Shown here: positions 7,025 through 10,562 of the stretch, piece after piece | Numbering within the stretch: position 1 is the first letter of the stretch | How the letters are laid out: every line of letters begins with the position of its first letter | NCBI GenBank assembly: GCA_934456315.1 | Contig: CAKSHG010000059.1 | Location: forward strand, 1 to 10,562 | Origin: an uncultured Oscillospiraceae bacterium | Lineage (GTDB): Bacteria > Bacillota > Clostridia > Oscillospirales > Ruminococcaceae | DNA: 10,562 nucleotides | Reading direction: 5' to 3' | Position numbers and translations under genes: made by a program | The notes under the pieces: model-generated | The model's input: only the letters and a program-made list of their open reading frames with translations | Databases searched by the model: none | What the model was told of the DNA's origin: nothing

Positions 7025-7053
7025 TTGTTCAAAACGATTATAGATAATATAAT
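7025..7053 (+). promoter_or_regulatory. Probable promoter of the solute-binding protein operon
   Basis: -35 TTGTTC (7025-7030) and -10 TATAAT (7048-7053) are 17 bases apart. The -35 is imperfect, consistent with a need for an activator, and it abuts the divergent AraC -35 at 7019-7024. Transcription from here would start near 7060 and give an untranslated leader of about 175 bases before ATG 7236. Confidence 0.6.
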
Positions 7054-7168
7054 AATATTATACAGAATTGGCGAAAATATTTGTGCATATCTCACAAAGC
7101 AAACGATTACATGTTGTTGGTTTTGACCAGTTAAATTAAGTGAATCACTTGCTTCCCGAACGTCAGAC

Positions 7169-7182
7169 CGCATTGCAATGCG
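7169..7182. promoter_or_regulatory. Perfect 14-bp palindrome in the leader of the solute-binding operon
   Basis: CGCATTGCAATGCG is fully self-complementary. It lies about 110 bases downstream of the predicted transcription start and 54 bases before the start codon. It could be an operator for a second, dimeric regulator acting as a roadblock, or the stem of an RNA hairpin. Small inverted repeats flank it (AAGTG/CACTT at 7138-7150 and ATGTG/CACAT at 7197-7216). Confidence 0.4.
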
Positions 7183-7235
7183 ATTATGTTCCACGAATGT
7201 GCAATATTTTCCACATCAGAAAAGGGAGAAAAACA

Positions 7236-8753
7236 ATGTCTGCTTTCAAGAAAACCATCGCCTGTGCGATGACGGCGGCAATGATACTTAGCCTCACGGC
7301 ATGCGACGACGAAGCCCCGAACTCCGGAGCAGCCTCCAACGCAGCGCCGGACGCGCCCGCCGCTACCACCACGACCCAGGCTTCCACCACGACAGACCCC
7401 AACGCGGGTCTTGACATGACCGACAAGGAGAACAAGGAGCTGGATACTTCCCTGGCGCCCCCCAGCGGCAACGCAGGAACGCTGAAGTACCTCGGATTCT
7501 ACGATATCACCTCCGACCAGAAGGGCACCGAGCAGTGCCTGATATTCCAGTCGGACGTATACGGTGGCAAGATAGACTACACCAGCGTTCCGTTCGGCGC
7601 GGCGTTCTACGATAAACTCGCGAACCTCATCGCCAGCGATGATTCCCCGGATATCGTCACCAAGGACGCAATGCTCCGCCCGGGCAACGTTTCCAAGAAC
7701 CTGTTCGAACCGCTCGACGGAAAGATCGACCTCACCACCCCGCTGTGGAAGGACATCGCGGGCGTTGTCGAGGATTTCAGCTGGAAGAACAAGCATTACT
7801 ACTACCCGCACCGCACCACGACACTCTACGCGCTGAACTACAGCAAGCAGACCATCGCTGAAAACGACCTGACAGACCCCTACGACCTGTACAGAGCCGG
7901 CGAATGGACCTGGGACGCATGGCGCGACATGATGATCGAGTTCTGCGACAAGGACGACGCTCACGTTGGTTTCTACACCACCAACCATACCATAACGAGC
8001 TTCATCGCCACCACCGGCACAACGCTCATCGACGTGCAGCCGGACGGCACCATTACAAACAACATACTCTCCGCGGACGTTTCCCGCGCTATGACTTTCC
8101 TTGAGGGGCTCTGCCGCGACGGTCTGACCTACGACAAGTCCTACGGCGACTGGGTTTCCCCGCAGGTATTCTCCACCGCGTGCAACAACATTCTGTTCAC
8201 CTGCACTGAGCCGGAGTGGACCTACATAGCTGAAACCGAAAACCTACAGAACAAGCCCGGCGTTGACGACGATATCTTCGACACCGTGTCCGAGTTCTCG
8301 TTCGTACCGTTCCCGAGAGATCCCGTTGCAGACAAGTACTACACCGAATACGACACGTTCGGATACCTCGTCCCCAAGGGCGCAAAGAACATCGACGGCG
8401 CGATAGAGTTCATCAACCTCAACAGAATGTACGACATCGATCCCGAGATCCAGGCAAAGGTACGCGAGGATCACATCAACCCCCAGAAGATCTACTTCGA
8501 AAAGGGCAAATATGCCGGCTCCGAGAAGTGGCAGATGAAGTGGGGCGAGCGCGAGTACGACCTGTGGCGCGAGATGTGCGATCCCTCTAACTTCACTTTC
8601 ATCAACGAGGACGCAGAGGGCTTCTCCACTGATTTCACCGACCAGATCGGCGAACTTCTGATGGGCGTTGTCGAGCGCGGCGAGTCCTGGGCTAAGACCA
8701 GCGCCGAGTTCTCACCCGTTGCAGACGGCACTATCCAACCGTTCCTCAGCTGA
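7236..8753 (+). CDS. Lipoprotein solute-binding protein, family 1 (sugar ABC type), copy 1
   Basis: The protein has 505 residues from ATG 7236, chosen because AAAGGGAG lies just upstream and the lipoprotein signal begins here; an in-frame GTG at 7140 would add 32 non-signal-like residues. Lys5-Lys6, a hydrophobic core and lipobox LTAC put the lipidated cysteine at residue 23. A Thr/Ala/Pro-rich tether (about 30-56) follows, then a two-lobed binding domain. Landmarks are the YYYPHR segment, GEWTWDAW (222-229), a motif region common in extracellular sugar-binding proteins, and GYLVPKGAKNIDGAIEF (376-392). The expected place is the outer face of the membrane, delivering a sugar or oligosaccharide to an ABC permease. 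No permease is nearby, so the partner must be encoded elsewhere, or the protein only senses or captures. It is paralogous to the next gene at about two-thirds identity by eye. The ligand is unknown. Confidence 0.9.
   Translation: MSAFKKTIACAMTAAMILSLTACDDEAPNSGAASNAAPDAPAATTTTQASTTTDPNAGLDMTDKENKELDTSLAPPSGNAGTLKYLGFYDITSDQKGTEQCLIFQSDVYGGKIDYTSVPFGAAFYDKLANLIASDDSPDIVTKDAMLRPGNVSKNLFEPLDGKIDLTTPLWKDIAGVVEDFSWKNKHYYYPHRTTTLYALNYSKQTIAENDLTDPYDLYRAGEWTWDAWRDMMIEFCDKDDAHVGFYTTNHTITSFIATTGTTLIDVQPDGTITNNILSADVSRAMTFLEGLCRDGLTYDKSYGDWVSPQVFSTACNNILFTCTEPEWTYIAETENLQNKPGVDDDIFDTVSEFSFVPFPRDPVADKYYTEYDTFGYLVPKGAKNIDGAIEFINLNRMYDIDPEIQAKVREDHINPQKIYFEKGKYAGSEKWQMKWGEREYDLWREMCDPSNFTFINEDAEGFSTDFTDQIGELLMGVVERGESWAKTSAEFSPVADGTIQPFLS
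7679..7730 (+). repeat. 52-base block identical in both solute-binding genes (second copy 9317-9368)
   Basis: Bases 7679-7730 and 9317-9368 are identical over 52 positions, including all third codon positions. They encode PGNVSKNLFEPLDGKID in both proteins. The flanking codons of the two genes differ at many silent positions, so this block stands out from the background divergence. Confidence 0.85.
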
Positions 8754-8774
8754 AAGAGCTGACCTACCCAAGTT

Positions 8775-8828
8775 AATACTCCGGTTTACCGGATATTATG
8801 ATCCGCCGGGTTTTCAAAAGCCCTACGG
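8775..8828 (+). other. Two short hairpins between the paralogous solute-binding genes
   Basis: In the 114-base gap, TCCGG (8780-8784) pairs with CCGGA (8789-8793) around TTTA, extended by AATA/TATT with one bulged base. A second fold pairs CCG/CGG and GGG/CCC between 8803 and 8828. Neither is followed by a U-run, so they are not terminators. They may stabilise or process the mRNA so that the two cistrons are expressed at different levels. No convincing internal promoter is visible. Confidence 0.4.
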
Positions 8829-8867
8829 AAAATATTCATTTCGATTTCATTAAGGAGGAACCACAAA

Positions 8868-10394
8868 ATGAATACAGCAAAAAGACTCCTCGCCTGCGGA
8901 ATGGCAGCGGCAATGGTTGCCGGTCTGACCGCCTGCGACGACGAAACCCCCGCTAACAGCGGCGCAAGCAACAATAACTCCGTTGCTGCCCCCGCAGCAG
9001 TCACCACAACGACTTCTGCTTCCACAACTACAGACCCTAACGACGCACTCGACCTGACCGACAAGGATACCAAGGAGTTCGACACTTCCCTGTATCAGCC
9101 CTCCGGCAATGCAGGCACCCTGAAGTACCTCGGTTATTACGATATCACTGCTGACCAGAAGGGTACAGAGCAGTGCCTGATCTTCCAGTCCGACCTTTTC
9201 GGCGGCAAGATCGAATACACCAGCACTCCCTCTGGCGACGCTTTCTTTGAAAAGCTCTCCAACCTTATCGCGGCTGACGACTCCCCTGACATCGTTGAGA
9301 AATCCGCAATGCTCTACCCGGGCAACGTTTCCAAGAACCTGTTCGAACCGCTCGACGGAAAGATCGACATTGATTCCCCGATGTGGAGCGAGATGAAGGA
9401 CGTTGCTGAATCCTATTCCTGGAACGGCAAGCACTACTACTATCCGCACCGCATCACCACTTCCTTCGCACTCAACTACAGCAAGAAGACCATCGAGGAG
9501 AATGACCTCCCTGATCCGTATGAGCTGTACAGAAACGGCGAGTGGACCTGGGACGCTTGGCGTGACATGATGATCCAGTTCTGCGACAAGGACGACGACA
9601 ACATCGGTTTCTACGGTACCGATACTACTGTTGACGCGTTTATCCTCACGACTGGTACATCTCTTGTTGATACACAGCCCTCCGGCGTTATCACAAACAA
9701 CCTTTCCAACCCGAACGTAACAAGAGCAATGCAGTTCATCGAAACTCTCTGCCGTGACGGCGTATCCTACGGCAAGCAGCTCGGCGACTGGGTTCCTCCG
9801 CAGACATTTGCTACCGAGTGTGACCGCCTGCTGTTCCTGTGCATGGAGCCGGAGTGGACATACATTGCAGCTACAGAGCAGCTCCAGAACCCGAAGGGCG
9901 TAGATAACGACATCTTCGACACCGTTTCCGAGTTCGCATTTGTTCCGTTCCCGAGAGATACACAGGCCGATGCTTACTACCAGGGCTATGACACCTTCGG
10001 ATACCTCGTTCCCAAGGGCGCAAAGAACATCGATGGAGCTATCGAGTTCATCAACCTGAACAGAGCGTATGATGTTGACCCGACGATCCAGGCACAGGTA
10101 AAGAAGGATCACTGCCAGCCTGAAAAGATCTACTTCGAAAAGGGCAGCAACATGGGCAAGGAAAAGTGGCAGATCACATGGGGCGAGCAGGAATACGATC
10201 TCTGGAGAGAGATGTGTGATCCCGCAAACTTCAGCTTTGTTACCGAGGACGCTTACGGATTCAATTCTGACTTCCAGAGCCAGCTTGCAACAGTCGTAAT
10301 GGACGTTGTTGAGAATGGCGCTTCCTGGACACAGACTTCTACAGAGTTCTCACCGATAGTTGACGCTATCGTTGCAGAGTACTCCCTGGCATAA
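8868..10394 (+). CDS. Lipoprotein solute-binding protein, family 1 (sugar ABC type), copy 2
   Basis: The protein has 508 residues from ATG 8868, with AAGGAGG at 8852-8858, a stronger ribosome site than that of copy 1. The signal peptide ends in lipobox LTAC with Cys23, followed by an Asn/Ala/Thr-rich tether that keeps the same TTTxxASTTTDPN wording as copy 1. The binding domain is collinear with copy 1 along its length (GEWTWDAW at 224-231, GYLVPKGAKNIDGAIEF near the last quarter). Most differences are in the tether, in segments after the D(K)DD block and at the C-terminus. The role is binding of an unidentified carbohydrate at the membrane surface for ABC uptake, by family. It ends 20 bases before a strong terminator, so no transporter subunit follows in the same transcript. 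The pair probably arose by tandem duplication; divergence in contact residues could have given two ligand ranges (inference). Confidence 0.92.
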   Translation: MNTAKRLLACGMAAAMVAGLTACDDETPANSGASNNNSVAAPAAVTTTTSASTTTDPNDALDLTDKDTKEFDTSLYQPSGNAGTLKYLGYYDITADQKGTEQCLIFQSDLFGGKIEYTSTPSGDAFFEKLSNLIAADDSPDIVEKSAMLYPGNVSKNLFEPLDGKIDIDSPMWSEMKDVAESYSWNGKHYYYPHRITTSFALNYSKKTIEENDLPDPYELYRNGEWTWDAWRDMMIQFCDKDDDNIGFYGTDTTVDAFILTTGTSLVDTQPSGVITNNLSNPNVTRAMQFIETLCRDGVSYGKQLGDWVPPQTFATECDRLLFLCMEPEWTYIAATEQLQNPKGVDNDIFDTVSEFAFVPFPRDTQADAYYQGYDTFGYLVPKGAKNIDGAIEFINLNRAYDVDPTIQAQVKKDHCQPEKIYFEKGSNMGKEKWQITWGEQEYDLWREMCDPANFSFVTEDAYGFNSDFQSQLATVVMDVVENGASWTQTSTEFSPIVDAIVAEYSLA

Positions 10395-10414
10395 TCCGGA
10401 GAACTGATACTTCC

Positions 10415-10445
10415 CCCCCGCAGTAATCTGCGGGGGTTTTGTTTT
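10415..10445 (+). terminator. Strong intrinsic terminator of the solute-binding operon
   Basis: A perfect 9-bp stem, CCCCCGCAG (10415-10423) and CTGCGGGGG (10428-10436), with loop TAAT is followed by TTTTGTTTT. It starts 20 bases after the stop codon and marks the end of the two-gene transcript. Confidence 0.93.
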
Positions 10446-10470
10446 GGTGTAATGTAAACTATAATTTAGC

Positions 10471-10562
10471 GTTGCAGGGACTTTTAATTTACTGCAACCC
10501 CCAACTGGGAGAGTCAAGGGAGGGGCGCGCCCCTTCCTTGCGGGTCGAGGGCAGAGCCCTCG
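10471..10562. repeat. Intergenic multi-hairpin element, truncated by window end
   Basis: Three inverted repeats run almost end to end. GTTGCAG (10471-10477) pairs with CTGCAAC (10492-10498). A 13-bp near-perfect palindrome spans 10515-10540, one G-T mismatch, with GGCGCGCC at its centre. CGAGGGC (10546-10552) pairs with GCCCTCG (10556-10562) around AGA. The GC-rich, non-coding, hairpin-built character resembles the short dispersed repeats of many Clostridia, but I cannot confirm copy number from one window. It has no U-tract and follows a complete terminator, so it is not needed for termination. Confidence 0.55.

Noticed and set aside
7140..7235. Upstream GTG start extending the first solute-binding protein by 32 residues
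   Set aside because: The extension would bury the lipoprotein signal peptide inside the chain, and there is no ribosome site before 7140. AAAGGGAG directly precedes ATG 7236.
8850..10112. Minus-strand open frame of about 420 codons opposite the second solute-binding gene
   Set aside because: It is the complement of a well-supported lipoprotein gene. A similar mirror frame lies opposite the first paralogue (7131-7988), as expected when two related genes share codon bias.
10437..10465. TATAAT at 10460-10465 with a possible -35 inside the terminator tail (TTTTGT)
   Set aside because: The -35 is poor, overlaps the terminator, and no gene start is visible before the window ends.

Overview
The window looks like chromosomal DNA of a gut-type Clostridia, most likely an Oscillospiraceae/Ruminococcus-like Firmicute. 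The reasons are moderately GC-rich coding sequence with AT-rich intergenic gaps, near-consensus sigma-A promoters with 17-base spacers, strong AGGAGG-type ribosome sites, lipoprotein signal peptides, and protein families typical of that group. This taxonomic call is inference. I see no rRNA, tRNA, CRISPR array, transposase or phage gene.

Layout. (1) 43-2154, plus strand: a terminator of an upstream unit, then a promoter and a two-gene overlapping operon. It encodes a polytopic membrane protein of a conserved but uncharacterised type and a short family 2 glycosyltransferase that lacks the usual membrane tail. (2) 2155-2957, minus strand: a YczE/YitT-type (DUF6198-like) membrane protein, convergent with the glycosyltransferase with no base between the two stop codons. 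(3) 3013-5966, minus strand: a two-gene polar amino acid ABC importer, made of a 726-residue substrate-binding/permease fusion and its ATPase. (4) 6004-7024, minus strand: an AraC-family regulator with an N-terminal cupin. (5) 7025-10445, plus strand: two paralogous lipoprotein solute-binding proteins of the family 1 (sugar) type, closed by a strong terminator with no permease gene. (6) 10471-10562: an intergenic stretch made almost entirely of hairpins, cut by the window edge.

How the parts fit. The AraC gene and the solute-binding pair are divergent, with -35 boxes back to back at 7019-7030. A 21-base-period direct repeat of GGGAATATT lies across the AraC promoter and immediately upstream of the other promoter. 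This suggests that AraC represses itself and activates the sugar-binding genes. The amino acid importer has its own promoter and is probably regulated separately.

The most unusual object is the importer fusion. Its substrate-binding region does not read N-lobe/C-lobe, N-lobe/C-lobe as in the known tandem GlnP-type fusions. It reads C-half, N-half, C-half, N-half and then permease, as two copies about 86% identical with a period of 229 residues. The binding modules are therefore shifted by half a unit relative to the signal peptide and the permease. It is either a duplicated circular permutant or one canonical binding domain flanked by two complementary halves.
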